Shown here: piece by piece, positions 1 to 13,367 of the stretch
Layout: each line of letters opens with the position of its first letter
How positions within the stretch are numbered: position 1 is the stretch's first letter
Assembly (NCBI GenBank): GCA_019722365.1
Contig: JADFUC010001941.1
Coordinates: 62,001-126,000, forward strand
Source: Lithospermum erythrorhizon
Taxonomy: Eukaryota > Streptophyta > Magnoliopsida > Boraginales > Boraginaceae
Direction: 5' to 3'
Length of the DNA: 64,000 bases
Program-made: the position numbers and the translations under genes
Notes under the pieces: model-generated
The model's database searches: none
Told to the model about the DNA's origin: nothing
Seen by the model: only the letters and a program-made list of their open reading frames with translations

Positions 1-3000
1 AAACAAAGAAATCGTTGGCTTCGATTTATGAGATGATCTCTAAGGATTTAGTTCCCTGCAGTCACCCTCGTAGCGGCCAAGCAAACTGCAAGTGGAATGA
101 ACAAAGTGAAAAGCAAGTAGGAAAGATGAATGATAAGGATGGTCATCGTAACCACTTTGGTCATCGGAGGAAGCCCAGAGGACCTTTCCATCCGTAGGCG
201 TGATTAGTCATGTGATCACTGAGAGGTGCCTTCAAGTTATGACTTGTGATACTTCACTTTTCGATACATCAATTCTTGTTGACATTGAATGTAGTACTAA
301 TATTTCTTCCATAAATAAGCCGAGATCGATAAATGTCAGATCGATTCGCCGTGTTAGATTCAAAAAGAGGAAGACATATTAGATATGTACATCGAAGACA
401 AAAGATAATATCACAACAAAGAATCGGCCATTTTATGCATTCTTGTGAAACTCTTACAAGAAAAATGCATCGTTGTGATTTAAGACTCCAAAATCCTCAT
501 GAAGCCAAAGCTAATCAATAAAGAACGAAGCGAATTTAAAGTGAAATAAATAGACACACGTATTTTATGTGTTCCCCTTCAATGTGAAAGGTATGTTCCG
601 TTGTCAGCTGTGAGAATCCAATTATAACAATGAAGATTATAACAAGCCCTACCACTACATTTATCGGCCAATATTTTCTTATTACCTAAAAACTCAACAA
701 CAACTTACCAATAAAAAATACTATGCTCTTTTCGCTAATATTAAAGCCTCTAATATTCTTTCTAAGGATGATTATCACTACATTATATTTGTCCTGATAA
801 TCATCTCATGTAACACCTTTCATTTATGTATCAGCATCTAACCTAACTGTAATATTCTACCGAAAGTCTAAAACCGCCTTAAAACGTAGCCTTCCCGGAA
901 CCCGCAAGGCCGTGACTTGATCGGGACATAGGCTTCAACCAAATTCTCTCGAAAACGCCTCGGCTCCAAACTCCGGCGTTCGACTCGGGGTCGACATACA
1001 AAGTTCCTGTAATTCCTCCCGATCTCCCAATGAACAGCCAAAAATATGGCTTCAACTCAACACAGACACGGATCAATTACATAATAGCAAAATGCAAGAA
1101 TTAGTCCCCAAACTAAAGGAAGAAACTTCAAAATGGATTACATACTTGTCCCGATAATGCTGTTAAGTCCCGTGGACAATCAGTGCACCATAATGTAGAC
1201 CGGAGTTTCCCACAAGAAATTTAGTACCTGTAGTTTCCACTAACCCAGCACTATAATGTAGACTGAAAAATTTGCATGAAGAAGTTATCCTGGACGAAAC
1301 CCTGAGCTCCGACAAAACCTCTATTTCCAATTATTATGTTATGTATTGTGTCATTCTAAGCTACTAAAATAATTAAAACATTATAAAATTTACACAAAAA
1401 CCTGGATTTGATGATAAGAGCTCCAAGTTAAGAAAAAACAAAATTTAACCCCGAAATATGAAAAAATTACACTAAAACCCCCCTTTCAATGAAGTAGGTC
1501 AACATACCGGTCAACCTCACAAATGGGTGGAGTGGTGCGCTTTTAAAAGGTCGATGGGTAGAATAGATAAAAGCGTAGACGAGTGGGTGGAATGTACGTC
1601 AGGAAATACTCTGATGGGCGCTAAAGCCTTTTGTCCATAATTTAATAACAAAAATAATAAAAGCATATCAAAATGAAAAATATAATTTTCTTTAAGCGTT
1701 AAGCGACAATTATTTTGAAATAAAAATTAAAGTTTCTGGGAAAAGACAACTAAAGAGAACAGATTAATATTCTTTAACAATTTTCTCTATAACGCAAGTT
1801 TTATATTTGTCTCTCCTTCAATCTTGTCCACTAAGACAATATCTTATGCAAACAATATACACCAAGACACTTCATCTTCAATAAACAAAAACAAAAAAAA
1901 TTATCCACCCAATGCACCTTTGTCCCAAACATACGAAACCTCTAACCACATTTTCCTTCAACGCCCTTCGCCCCGAACACATTTAACCCATCTTAACCTT
2001 TTTTTCACATACAAACAACAAATATTTCCTCTCTTATCACAAATGACATCTTATCCCGATTTTAATCACAATAACCTCTTCACGACTCAGGCTTTCTGGA
2101 CAATTAAACGATCTTATTTTCAACAACGGCACTCGAATCGACTCACATTCTCAAAAAACGCACGACTTTACCAACTTAAGGAGAAATTCCATAATTCCAG
2201 ACCAATTTATTCCCCGCCCAAACAAAAAAATTCCTCATACTCTTCTTTCTTCAACCAAAGTCATCCTCTGATAACCAAGAATTGCAACCGAAATTGCAGA
2301 AAAAGAGATTCCTTTGGAGTGGCCATCATCACAACTCTCCTCTTACCGAAATACTGCCACAATACGCATTTCATTTATTTTATTATCATCGACTGCTTTT
2401 ATTTCACATGCTCGTAGAAAGATATTTTCATCGATTGAACGACGTCTAACGCAAGGCTACGATATGGTTGGGCGAAGACACCATAAGTTTAAGCTTTTTT
2501 ATTTCCAACCAATATGCGCTGCTCAAGAATTTGTTTGGATGCTCAATTAGTACTTTTAATTCAATAGACTGTTGTAATATTAATAGCACTTCAAACGAAA
2601 GACATGATGTACTAAACTCTTTGATCTAATTTATGAAATGTATTAACTATAAGAAAAAAAAAAGAATATGTCTCGCAAGTTCATACTAACACTAGTGCAA
2701 ATAAATATGGCTTAGTGAAGAGTATTAACGGAGTTCAATTGTAATTGGAATTCATTACGGAGTAATTACTATCTCCTCATGTTGTCTTAAAAGCCGTCGT
2801 AACTTCGACATACATATCTTTTATTACAAGTTTAAATACCCCCTTCATTTTTTAAAATGGTTAGCAAAGAATTTTTGCTCTACCCATCTAATACGCTCTT
2901 ATTTTTTAATAACGACACTAAAGAACATGATTACCCAATGGCCCTTTACACTTGCACACCTCAAGGAATGTAATTTGACCCGACTACTTTTCCTTATATG

Positions 3001-3373
3001 ACATTAAGAACCCCTACCACCATTTCATTTCTTATCTTCCTGTGTTTAAACTAACCTTAGGAAAATTTTAGATAGAAGGTACAAGTTCACCACACTATTA
3101 AGGTCACTGAAGAACAGATGAAGAGCTGATGGGGGGAAACTACTAAAGATTTAAACAAAATTCAATCTAACAAGGACAAAAATAGTATGCATACAAAGAA
3201 AATATTTTCTGCTTTCTCTAAATTAAATCAGTCTCATTGCTTTTACCTAACGAACCAACATTGAATTCCAAAACTCTGGTGTCACTAATCTGATGATCAG
3301 ATTTCACATTTTTAGCAGAGATTGTTAAAGTACTACAAGCACCAGCCACCGTCTTCTCAAGAAGGCCGTCGAG
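1..3373. other. Intergenic DNA, no gene recognised
   Basis: I see no supportable gene here. The longest open frame (about 1824-2417, plus) opens only at a TTG codon and encodes an Asn/Ser/Thr/His-rich stretch with no recognisable motif, so I treat it as chance. A locally GC-richer patch at about 880-1020 is also open on the minus strand, without a recognisable domain. A short motif around 'ataatgtagac' occurs twice near 1190 and 1254. The segment is probably old repeat DNA plus the 3' flank of the Sec61-alpha pseudogene. Confidence 0.5.
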
Positions 3374-3837
3374 TTAGAATCCAAAGAAGCCAAGTTCGCT
3401 AGCCTTTTCCTTCTCTAATGTCTCGAAATACTGATATATGATGGTAAGAGCAAGAAAAATCCCAGTTCCAGAACCAATAGCACCTATGATCTGCCAAAAC
3501 TGTGAGCCATCACAATTCCCCACCGAACGCTGCTGCAGTGGGTATGTAGCGATTCAGCTCCTTCTGTAGGTTAGATTCGCGATGACCAGGCATCACCATT
3601 TGTTGTTCCTAATGTAGGATCACAGAATAGATTAGATAGAAATATATGAATCGGGTAAGCTTCAGTGGAAAATAGAAAAGCTCAAGTCATCTTGCGAAGA
3701 ATAAAATCTTTCTGGAACCAGATACAATATACGGCTTTAACATAGACCCCCACCAATTCTGAAACAATTATTATGGGTTTTGTCCCTTTTATAGCGAGCT
3801 TAGATACATTAACATGCCCCAATACCTTTGAAGAGGC

Positions 3838-3935
3838 TCCCGTCTAAGTGGGATAAGGGAGGTCGGATGGTACGTAACCTTAATTACCCTTGTGATAATA
3901 AGGAGGCTGTTTCCGAATTGACCTAAGAGTGGAGT
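3838..3935. repeat. SINE-like fragment inside a Sec61-alpha pseudogene intron
   Basis: The segment from 'gtctaagtgggataaggga' through 'ggaggctgtttccgaattg' resembles the internal part of Au-type plant SINEs, which I recognise by the 'cggatgtacgcaaccttaccc' type core. The RNA polymerase III boxes and tail are not clear, so it is truncated. The motif 'atagcg(a/g)gcttagat' occurs on either side (about 3793 and 4011), which may mark a duplicated flank. Confidence 0.4.
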
Positions 3936-5170
3936 GCAAACGTTATCTACTACTGCACAATGCTTAAGAAGCGTAGGTAGTGTAATGAACCCTTTTGATA
4001 TATTCCATTATAGCGGGCTTAGATGAGAGTTGGTTTTACCTTCACTCCACAACGCTAAGGAAGATAAAATGTTTAATATAACGGGAACAACTACATTCTG
4101 CCAAGTCTAACATGTACGACCCACATTCCAGAATTATGAGGGATTAATATCACTAGGCAACAACTTTTAAAGAAACTCTTGCACACATCACACAAAAGCA
4201 TACCTTAAGCTGTTTAGCAACGTCTCTAGCTGAAGACCCTGAAACTTCAATCCATGTTTTGGAAAACAGGGCACAAGCTGACAGCATAAAGACGATGTAA
4301 AACAGTGCATGGAAAGGATGGAGCCAGAACGCCTGCTAAACTGTAAAGTAGAATAAGCAGTTAAAAGAATCAGCACCATAAGGCATATTCAAGAAGACAA
4401 CGTGATAGCATAAATCCAAGGTAAAATGAAGAACATAAATGCTAATATGTACCTTGGATGGAGCAGTGATATAATAAGCAAGACCACCAACAGGGATCGA
4501 TTGGCCAGAATATTCAGACTCCTTCCATATGCCCAATAGGTTCACGAGGAAATTTCCACTGTACTTCCTATAGAGTAACTGAAAAATAGAAGCCACAGTA
4601 AGTGCCTCTTCGCATCAAAGAGACGAATAACTTTCTCTGAACAAACCTATATAGTAACTGGGAAATAAAGTAAAGGTTGGAAACAAGGGCAGATTGCAAA
4701 ATAATAGGCATGTTAGAGGTGTAGAACAATTTAATTGGATATGATCCCTGTTGACCACGGGCATTCTTTGATCTCACAGGCAAAACCACCCGGAAGCCTT
4801 GGAAGTAGATCACAATAAGAAAGACCAAAACAGTAGCAAGCAAATTTGTGATGTTTGGGAGATTCTGCCGGTAAAATGCCTCACGCAGTGCCCGAACCTT
4901 GTCTGTTCTAGTAATTAGCAAGTGGAATAAAGCAATCACGGCACCTTCAAATTCAGCTCCACGGCCACTATTGATTGTCGTTGGGCTAAACGCTTTCCAG
5001 ATAATGTTCTCACTGGTAAAAAAACACAAGTAACAGAAATCAATATTAGGAACAGATAACGTTTTACTGATAAAAATCACAAGACATAAATGTCAGTATT
5101 AGATACAAATAATGTCCCCACTACTCATTGATAAACATCACAAGTAACACTTCAATATCAATATCACGTA

Positions 5171-5416
5171 CTCCCTCCTTCTCTAAATGTTTGATCATCG
5201 AGGCTAATGCACATAAATTAAGGTGGGATGGCTTTTAGCACGTTTACCCTTGATCATCTAGGCTAATTAATGATGTAAAAAGAGAAAGTGTATAATATCA
5301 ATGACCCCAATTAGAAAGAGAAAGAGAAAAAAATAGCATTGGAAATGTAAAGAATCAATCATTTTGATACAAGGAAAAAAGGCTAGATGATCACAAACAT
5401 TTTGAGACGGAGGGAG
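5171..5416. mobile_element. Stowaway-like MITE with TA target-site duplication
   Basis: A 246 bp non-coding element begins with ctccctccttctctaaat and ends with the near inverted complement, closing in gacggagggag. The dinucleotide TA flanks both ends (5169-5170 and 5417-5418). The inverted ends continue inward through a gatcatc motif. TIR sequence, length, lack of coding capacity and TA duplication are those of Stowaway (Tc1/mariner-derived) MITEs. It lies in the Sec61-alpha pseudogene intron between exons 2 and 3. Confidence 0.88.
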
Positions 5417-6149
5417 TACATATTAAGCGATAAAAGAACAAAATGATATATAGCTTACCAAATGTTGGTTGCTATGAAGAGTGAAATACCAGAACCCAAA
5501 CCATATCCTTTCTGAAGAAGCTCATCCAAGCAGATGACGATTATGCCAGCAAAACAAAGTTGGATGATGATAAGTATAGCATTTCCAACTCCAAGTTGGC
5601 CAACACTTCCATACATCCCAGACAAAACATAAGCAACTGCCTCTCCAACAGCAATCAGAATGCCCAACAACTTCTGAGCACCATTTCTGAACAAAGAATA
5701 GATCAGCATTATGAAATAACAATGATTAACATTCCAAGTAAAACATTAAGGAAATGAAATAAGTCAGAAATTGTGATAAAAATATGTTCTTGAGATTCTA
5801 AATTACTTACAACAAGGCTCTATCCTCTCAAATGCGTTGTCACTTCAATGATTTTGGACCCTGCCAATAGTTGCATCACTAAGCCTGATGTCACAATAGG
5901 GGTGATGCCAAGCTCCATGACAGTACCTCTAAGGCAAGAATGACACGCATCAATAAAATGGATCTGCTCAGTTGTAGAGTGTATGCCATACAAGGGAAGC
6001 TATTGCACACCAAGAAAATGAATAAGCGAGATCACCGTGTAAAGTAGCTACTCTCTGAATGGGTTTTCCTATCAGCACTTTGAACTTCCGGCAGGGAAAA
6101 CAAGAAAGGCCCGAACCAGATACACCAATACCCGAAATCCACCTGCCAT

Positions 6150-9000
6150 CTTTGTTTAATCAACCAATCCACCTGCATAAATGAAAATTAACCATTAGAA
6201 ATAAAGGTCAGAATAAAGAAAAATCAAGCAAAACTAATCTTCCACAGTATAATCTTTCACTAACAAGTTTATGCCAGCCATTAATAATGAACAAATATAT
6301 TTTTGTCATGCACTAAATTTGAATAACATCCCTTGATGTGTAAATAACTTTTGCATGGCCAATCCAGACATCCTTAACCAATTATGGACATCAAACCCAT
6401 AAGCTAAATGTTAGCTAACATAGGATCCTTGTATATAAACATAGCAATGCTAATACCGAAAGATACCACTTTCAACAGAAATTACTATTAACACCCTAAT
6501 TTTGATTCAAGCAAAAAGTTTTGTTTGTCAATTAAGGCCTCGAAATTTGTTACTTTCGGACCATTCAAAATCCAACTAGACTAAGGGCATTCCTTGACCA
6601 ACTAAGGGCATCAAACATCAGAATCACAAGCTAAAAATTGAGCTAACATAGCAATAATATTAATAAGACAACTAATGCAGAAACATGTGAATATAAGAAT
6701 GAATTTATCCCAAAAATCCAGTCTTCCATATTGTCTACACAAAATTAATCGAACATGTATCCATAGAGGACATAATATGCAAATTAAAGTTATATATTGC
6801 AATCAAATTGGACTATAAGCAATCAAATCTACGAGACATCAACAATTATTCAGAAAAAATTATGATAAACACAAGAACAAGCATATGAATCTAACAGATC
6901 GAGATATAAATTTGGCTATATTAACGATACAACTCAAATGAATCAAAACCCAAATCAAAATTTCTCAGTACCAATCGAAAATCCTGAAATCAAACAAAAC
7001 CCAAATCAAATTTTATCTGCACCAATACAAAATCCACAAAACAAACAAAACCCAAATTTCCAATTTCTCAAAACCAATCCAAATCAGACAAACATTTTGA
7101 AACAACTATTATTGCAAATAATTCCAGATCCATGTTAATTCTAATGCAACAAACCAATATAAATACAAATCAATACAAACAAAAATCCAATAAGCCTTAG
7201 TTTGTTTGAAATTAATTTATCAAAATAATTTATTATGTCCAATAAAAATAAAATTCTTACAAGTTGTATATTTGGATATCTAAAAATTTGGATTCAAGAA
7301 ACTTGTAGAGTGTAGAATGAGCAAAGTATCTCTTCTATTATATGGATTTGTTTACCCGCGTTACAATATGGACATGCCCCCCAGTAACACTATACACACA
7401 CACTTTAAATATAATAGTGTTTTAGCAAATGTGATTTATTCGCCAATAAAAAATTCTTAAGCTGATATCTTTGAATAGAGGAACCAAAATAGAGAGCATC
7501 GAATAGGCTTAGTGGTTAGGGCTGTAGGTAAGCAGAGGTCACGAGTTCGATTCGTTGTAAAGGCGATTGGGTGGGGAACTTTAAAAATTATAAAAAATAA
7601 GGGGCAAAATAATCGTTTTATCACATGTCAATATTATTTGGATGTGTGTACCGCATCACCAAACACAATGTGGCGCTTGATACCTGAACTTCACCCAATA
7701 CATTTCTGCCACCTATTTTCTATACAATTAATTTTAATGTGTTTTTCATCTTTATCCTAATCTATCTTTAAATTTCTCTTTCTAGGGAAAAAGTTAAAGT
7801 TTATTACAGTACATTTTTGTTTTTATTTATTGTTTGATATACGACCCTATAATCGCTTGACCGTGAAATAAGAGAATAATTTAGGTGCTTATACATAATT
7901 AGTTAGTAAATTGCTTACATAACGGTAAGTATAAATTCACAACTTGAAACTGATAGTAACACATTAATAAGCAAAATTATAAATACCCTTAATTTAATAT
8001 GTGAAAAAGACAAATATAGCCTAGTTTTTATCCACGTCCTTGATTAGAATTTTACATAAGCTGCAATCGTGGTGTTATATTGGAATCTTTCTTAGCTGCG
8101 TAGATCGGCGATGTTAATACTATAAGCACATTATACATTTAGAGTGTAAGCTCACAAAATAAGGCTCGTGAAATAAATAAGACTCGAAGTTAAATGTAAC
8201 GCTTTGAATATGGTTGTGAGCAGGTTTGAATAACCGACATGGATCCGGGGCACGTCCTTAGAAAAACCGATGAAATCGGATCGGGTTCAGTTTTGTTAGG
8301 GTAATGTGAGGGTTAAAAGCCGGCTGATACGATTCGTTTAATAATTATAATTAAATTTCAGCAAATAGTTAGAGAGCGAAAATCTACCCCGTTGCCCCAG
8401 CGGCGATGAAAATCTACAATTGCCTGGCAATGATGCCACTGCATTAGGGATGGCTATCGTGTTGGAAATATGAGATATTTGAAATGATGCTAAAATAAAT
8501 TTAGAATGAATAGTGTAAGTTCGGGTTCGAACAAATAACTTAGACTTCGCCAGTAGGATAGCGTCTTCATTTTCAACCAAATCAATTACCATTTTACCCT
8601 GCCGACTTCACGCTTTTCCTTGATTTCAACCTCTCGATCTTCCTTTTCGGTTTATACTCCTTGCTTCATCCCTCCAAATTCTTGATCTCTTGACTCCCAT
8701 TTTCATTCCAAATCTTCCTCGATTTTGTCGCGCTTCTCCATGAAATCCTAACGACTTCCTTAAAGAAAACATGTAAAGGTTTCTTTACAACTATTTTCAC
8801 TTTTCCCTAATTTTTTATTTCTAGAGTCGCCGCCTTTCAACAAATTTGGTGAACTACAAAGGGTCTTTGTGAAATTACAAAAATATTCAATCTTCTTAAA
8901 AATATTAAGATTTTAATATGTCGATTTAAAAAGGTTTCTTTGTCTTTGTGGTATTTTTTAAGCTTTTGGCTAATTTTACGATTTACAGTGACCACTTTGA
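6150..9000. other. Intergenic DNA upstream of the Sec61-alpha pseudogene
   Basis: AT-rich DNA without a gene. Just upstream of the pseudogene ATG, on the minus strand, the sequence 'atttatgcag' could be the 3' end of a 5'-UTR intron. At 6938-7138 a low-complexity 'caaaacccaaat' repeat creates an Asn/Gln/Pro-rich open frame that I regard as meaningless. A SINE-like head lies near 7.5 kb. The open frame at 8338-8592 (minus) shows no family motif. Confidence 0.5.
7497..7610 (+). repeat. tRNA-derived SINE-like head
   Basis: The stretch contains a box A-like 'ggcttagtggttagg' followed about 30 bases later by a box B-like 'gagttcgattc'. This is the arrangement of an internal RNA polymerase III promoter in tRNA-derived SINEs. 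A non-tRNA body (gattgggtggggaac) and an A-rich stretch follow. The anticodon arm does not fold as a functional tRNA would. I cannot define target-site duplications. Confidence 0.5.
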
Positions 9001-9229
9001 ACAAATTTAGGTGAACTACAAAGGTTTTTTAGGGAAATTGCAAAAGGTCAATCTTTGTGGAATAATTGAAGAGATGGATTCCTGAGCATCTGATGATGTC
9101 GAATTATATTTAAATGAATGAGAATTAAACAATGCTGCTAAATTGAGAGTTGATTGTAATCCTTGAATATTCTCAATCGGAAATTTTACATTGCTAATGT
9201 AAATATAAAGTCTGATAGGCAGGAATTAA

Positions 9230-9860
9230 TTAATTAGCCAATTAAATTAATTCAATAGTTAGTTGAGCTCGTTAGTAACTTGTTAGGTACTAATAATAAG
9301 TTGTTAGTGTTTAATTTACTTAACAATTTAATTAAATTAAACAAGTTGGCTCATTAAACTATTCGGTTAGCATTTAGGTTATTTTTGAGAACCACTATAT
9401 AAGCAAAGCTTATTAGGTTTTTCACACATGATAATATCAAAAACAAAACCTAGCCACCAAAGGAAGAAAATCGGTCTCCCTCTCCCTTAAGGAGGTCGAT
9501 TGAAATCAAGTGCAAAACGATGGTTTGCTTGATTCTTCGTCAATCAACGTGTTCTAACAGGCCGAGTATTGAATTGGCCTCTGCTTGGTGTGCGACCAAC
9601 CTAGTCTTATAATTGGAATTGCTCAAGAATTGGATTGTTGATAGGCTTCCGCTGGCATCTCTATAAGTTGTTACATTATTAATTTAGTTCATAATATAAT
9701 CACTTTAATAGATGGTAATATGCGAATATATGTTTTTGATTAAAGTTTTGAATCGAGTTATGCGTATTATTCAGCTTGATACATAGGTAGGTGCGCCGTC
9801 ACCCGATCATGATGTCGTGACTCTTGGCATCACTTAAAATTCATCTTAGGCTATTATAGT
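9230..9860 (+). repeat. Possible LTR-type promoter segment of a decayed retroelement
   Basis: A TATA-like ctatataagc at about 9391-9400 follows repeated 'aattaaattaa' and 'gttagt' motifs and precedes an 'aaacctagccacc' leader, an arrangement common in plant LTR promoter and leader regions. No open frame follows and I could not find a matching second LTR, so the identity and ends are uncertain. Confidence 0.3.
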
Positions 9861-11300
9861 GACCTCTTTTTTTATCAACGGGCCCAAGTTTGATCAATTG
9901 AAAATCACCGTTTAAGTAACAGATCTAGAAGTAGAGTTGGGTTAGTGTTATAACTTGATCTGTCCGATTGGAGATCGTACAAGCACCCATTCGAAAGAAG
10001 TCTTAAGTATGATCGTCACCCCAATCCCAGAAGATCGCACATAAATAAGGTCGATCGACTTTAGAGTTGGTATGGCCAAATACTACTTAATTTATGATGA
10101 GATTACATTTTAACTAGTCTTTATAATTAAGTTAAGTGTATATCTGTATGGCTTATATATAACATAAATTGCAAGCATAAATATCACTAATAAGGAACTA
10201 ATGATATGACTTTATAAAATCTAGGTAGTTAAGCTATAGCCTGGTCATTGATGATCACAGCTATCATCACACTTTGAGCTCTCGGGTGGGTCTCCCAATT
10301 TTCAATTAATTATATTTACATTAAATAATAAATTAAACGTAGTACAATCTAATTTATTTTAAGCCAAAAACTATCGTACGTATTTCCCAAAATACACTCC
10401 CAAAATGCATGTCGTATTATGAAATTAAAGCATGTCATAAATAATAGATAAGAACCGTATTTTAAAGGCACCTGAAATAATGTAAATAAATATATGTCAT
10501 TGTATCTTCATCAAATAAAATATACAATTTAATTGCATAAGTGTCAAATATGCATAAACTATTTTAGAATGTTTTAACAATTAATATTAAATAATAAGTA
10601 TTTCTAAAATACTAGTCATTTAATCTACACTCTTAATAAAATTTAATTTCAGACAATATATTTATTTAAGAAACTCCAATTATCAAATAATCATGAATTT
10701 TTAATTTAATTAAATTAATTCACATTATTAAATCCCAATCAAATTATGATTAAGGTAATTAATAGAGTTTATTTTAATTAAATATCAATTAAAATAACTT
10801 CTAATCAAATTAGAACATTAAAAGTAGTTAAATTAAATTAATTCAACTAATTTCCAAGTTGAAATTAACTTAAAATAATTTTAATTATTGATATCGATGT
10901 TGGAAATATGGATTAAACTTCGATATACTTGGTTATAGATGATAAATGTTACAGTTTAAAAGTGAATAAACTAAAAATTAGACAAGTTCTCTATTTGAAC
11001 AGCGTGTCTAATGAGGATCCTCTCCCAGCTTGGATCTCGTATAGAATGTCCGTTAGCTTGCATTCTGCAGGAACAATTCTGCAGATGTAATTGTTATGAG
11101 TAATACTCGAAGTAATAGAAAAAGAATAAGAGTATTAATAAAATTGTTAGGGGTTAGTTCACCAGAAGATCAATTGTTGATCTTTCTCTGATGTTTAGCT
11201 TTTCGAACTAAATGAACTACATTGGTAATTGTGGAAATTGTTCACGAGGTGTACCATGGTCAATCTGACAGATTCTATCACCGTAGGTAATATAAAGGCG
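9861..11300. other. AT-rich repeat-derived DNA, no gene
   Basis: No coding region or RNA gene is visible. The 10.3-10.9 kb part is rich in 'aattaaatta' runs. At about 10,885-11,300 the composition becomes more mixed and borders the Copia integrase remnant, so part may belong to that element's polyprotein or 3' end. Confidence 0.45.
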
Positions 11301-11314
11301 ATCTGAAGATTGTG

Positions 11315-13367
11315 TTAAATTTTAACATTTATGCGTCTACATTTCTTGAATAGTCCGATTTTGGATTTCAGTACTCCGTTTTGTTGAGGGTTCGGGGAGA
11401 AATTGTGTTGATTCATAACATCTGATATTCCTCGAACTTTGAGTTTGGAATTCTCCTCATGATCAACTTGAATGGCCTTGATTTTGGTGTTACTTTTCTG
11501 CCTTGACTTATGAAATTCTTTAAAGGCATAGCTTTTATTATCCAAAATAACCCATGTAAATCGAGAATAATCGTCAACTATAACATATACATATCTAGAC
11601 CATCCTAGACTTACAACATTCATTTCACCAAACAAGTCCATATCTGATAAATCGAAACACGTTTAGTGGATATTTTATTAACCGATTTAAAGAGCGTTTG
11701 GCCATTTTACCAAGTTGACAGGCATCACACAATTGTTCCTTTTTTAATTTAATATTTGGCAAACCTCTAACGTGATCATGCTTGGACAATTTTGAAATTA
11801 ATTCAATACTAGCGTGCCTAGCGCCTATGTCGAGCTTCGCGTCATAAATGCGTAACACTTAAGCACGTGTCGCTGGGCGCTCGATCGAATCAAAATTGGG
11901 CATAGTAGACATTATTAGAACAAAAGCCATGGATGACTAGAGGAGGCGACATTGTAGAGATAATACACTTATTTTTGGAAAAAGACACATCATAATCGTT
12001 GCTCGCATAATTGACTCGCATAGTAAATTAAACTTAACGCCATTGACATCACAATTAAATGCTCTTTAATTTTAAAATAATTTTCTTGCAATATAACCTT
12101 TACCCAACGCTGCGGATTCATTGTTAGCAAACAAACGGATCCAACGCTTTATTTCCCAATTTAAAAAGCAGAGGAGAAAGCATCGCCGTCATATGCACGG
12201 AAGCGACCACTTATTGATCGTCCGTACATTAACTTCTTTTTGAATGAAGTGGTAACCACAATCAAGTACTCGGGTTTGGTACTAGAATGGGCTTGGGTCC
12301 TTGAGGAGTAGTTTTTCGGGATAGTTCTTGAACAATCCATTTTGGTCATTTCCATAAATTATTAGTTCCAAGATAAAACCAATTTCACGGATATGTGATA
12401 GAGAGACATTATGATACACTTTTCACGGTAAGTACATGAGTAGCGAGGTTTACAAACATGATGAAAGTGAGAATACACATAATTTGAATCATTTGAAGAA
12501 TTAGCTCTAGCAGACTTAATGGAAGAAGTAAACGCGGTCAAGAGCAAGCGAGGTTATCACTACGTATCAACCTGCTTTTGTTATTGCTTTGCTTTGGTGT
12601 CTAATATGCAAATCAAGTTTGTTATGCCTTAACTCGTAGGTGTTCAAGCTTTATTCTTTAACTGAGAATCTCCTTATTAGCCTTTTCTAAACTTTTCTTA
12701 AGCTCAAATTTCTCAAAGATCAACACTTTTATTAAGATAAATTTTCCAAATAGAAATTTTAGTGGTCATGCGTCGGTTTTTGCGAGCTACCTCCTTATAT
12801 TTAGAGATCATATAAGCCATGTCTTCTAACATACGTTCATTTATTTTACTCAATTTAGCATAAGATATTTTATGATCATCGCATTCAGAATCAATATCGG
12901 TATTATAATCAAAGCAAAAACTAGAACCTGAGTCAGAGTCAGAATGTACCTCAGTGGAGTCATTTGCCATTAGGCGTCTGGCGAGTAGCTATCTCTATAA
13001 TCTCAGGTCCGAGCTCTCATGGTTGTAAATCATCGAAGTGGCTTTCGTAGCTTTCCCCAGGATTCGGACTTAACTAGCGGTCGAGGGAGAGTCGACTTTG
13101 ATATGACCGAACACAATGCATTCAAGCATTTAGGTTGATCGTTTCTTGTAGCTTCAATATTCTTTAGATTTGCCCATAACCATAGTTCTCATTTAGATCG
13201 TGAGGATACTCTTTCTTGTGGTTGCGGTATTCGAGAATCTTCTTGAAATTTACACAGGTCCATAGCCAAATCATCGGCATCTTCGTCACTTTACGTAACG
13301 ACCCGCCCAGGTGGCGCCACGAGGTTGGGACCGTCATCCCAACTGAATAAACAAAGTCGCCCAACAA
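11315..13367 (-). mobile_element. Decayed Copia retrotransposon: gag to integrase
   Basis: Read on the minus strand, domains appear in Copia order. Gag-like segments lie at about 13367-13164 (AMDLCKFQE-type residues in shifted frames) and 12970-12713 (SDSDSGSSFCFDYN, then KISYAKLSKINERMLEDM). A corrupted zinc-knuckle region lies at about 12547-12362. The GAG-pre-integrase segment at 11858-11625 reads HASIELISKLSKHDHVRGLP and CDACQLGKM. The integrase start at 11641-11315 reads VIVDDYSRFTW, a degraded SDHGGEF box, and SPNPQQNGV. No reverse transcriptase follows. Multiple frameshifts and stops make it non-functional. The gag and integrase wording resembles large SIRE-type Copia elements, but the lineage is my inference. 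Confidence 0.85.

Larger units (their letters stand above)
3374..6149 (-). pseudogene. Sec61 subunit alpha pseudogene (unprocessed, introns kept)
   Basis: This is a copy of the pore-forming subunit of the ER protein translocon, a multi-pass membrane protein. Six exons are visible: about 6149-5815, 5686-5459, 5012-4647, 4567-4453, 4332-4204 and 3608-3374. Conserved peptides include [61 protein letters not shown] and the C-terminal [10 protein letters not shown] before the stop. The start ATG survives (MAGGFRV). Exon 1 carries at least five small indels: a stop follows soon after the PEVQ position, and single bases are missing around the EKVIYTV, TTGADPFYW and VDNNVRED positions. Exon 6 has a frame-breaking deletion after AAAFGG. 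Exons 2-5 keep an open frame with GT-AG junctions, the exon 5 acceptor being shifted. Retained introns argue for DNA-level duplication, not retrocopying. The family assignment is secure; the loss of function is inferred from the indels. Confidence 0.9.

Noticed and set aside
1824..2417. 197-codon open frame on the plus strand
   Set aside because: It begins only at TTG, is Asn/Ser/His-rich with no motif, and lies in AT-rich DNA. Chance is the simplest explanation.
6938..7138. Asn/Gln/Pro repeat open frame
   Set aside because: It is a direct translation of a low-complexity caaaacccaaat repeat with no neighbouring exon structure.
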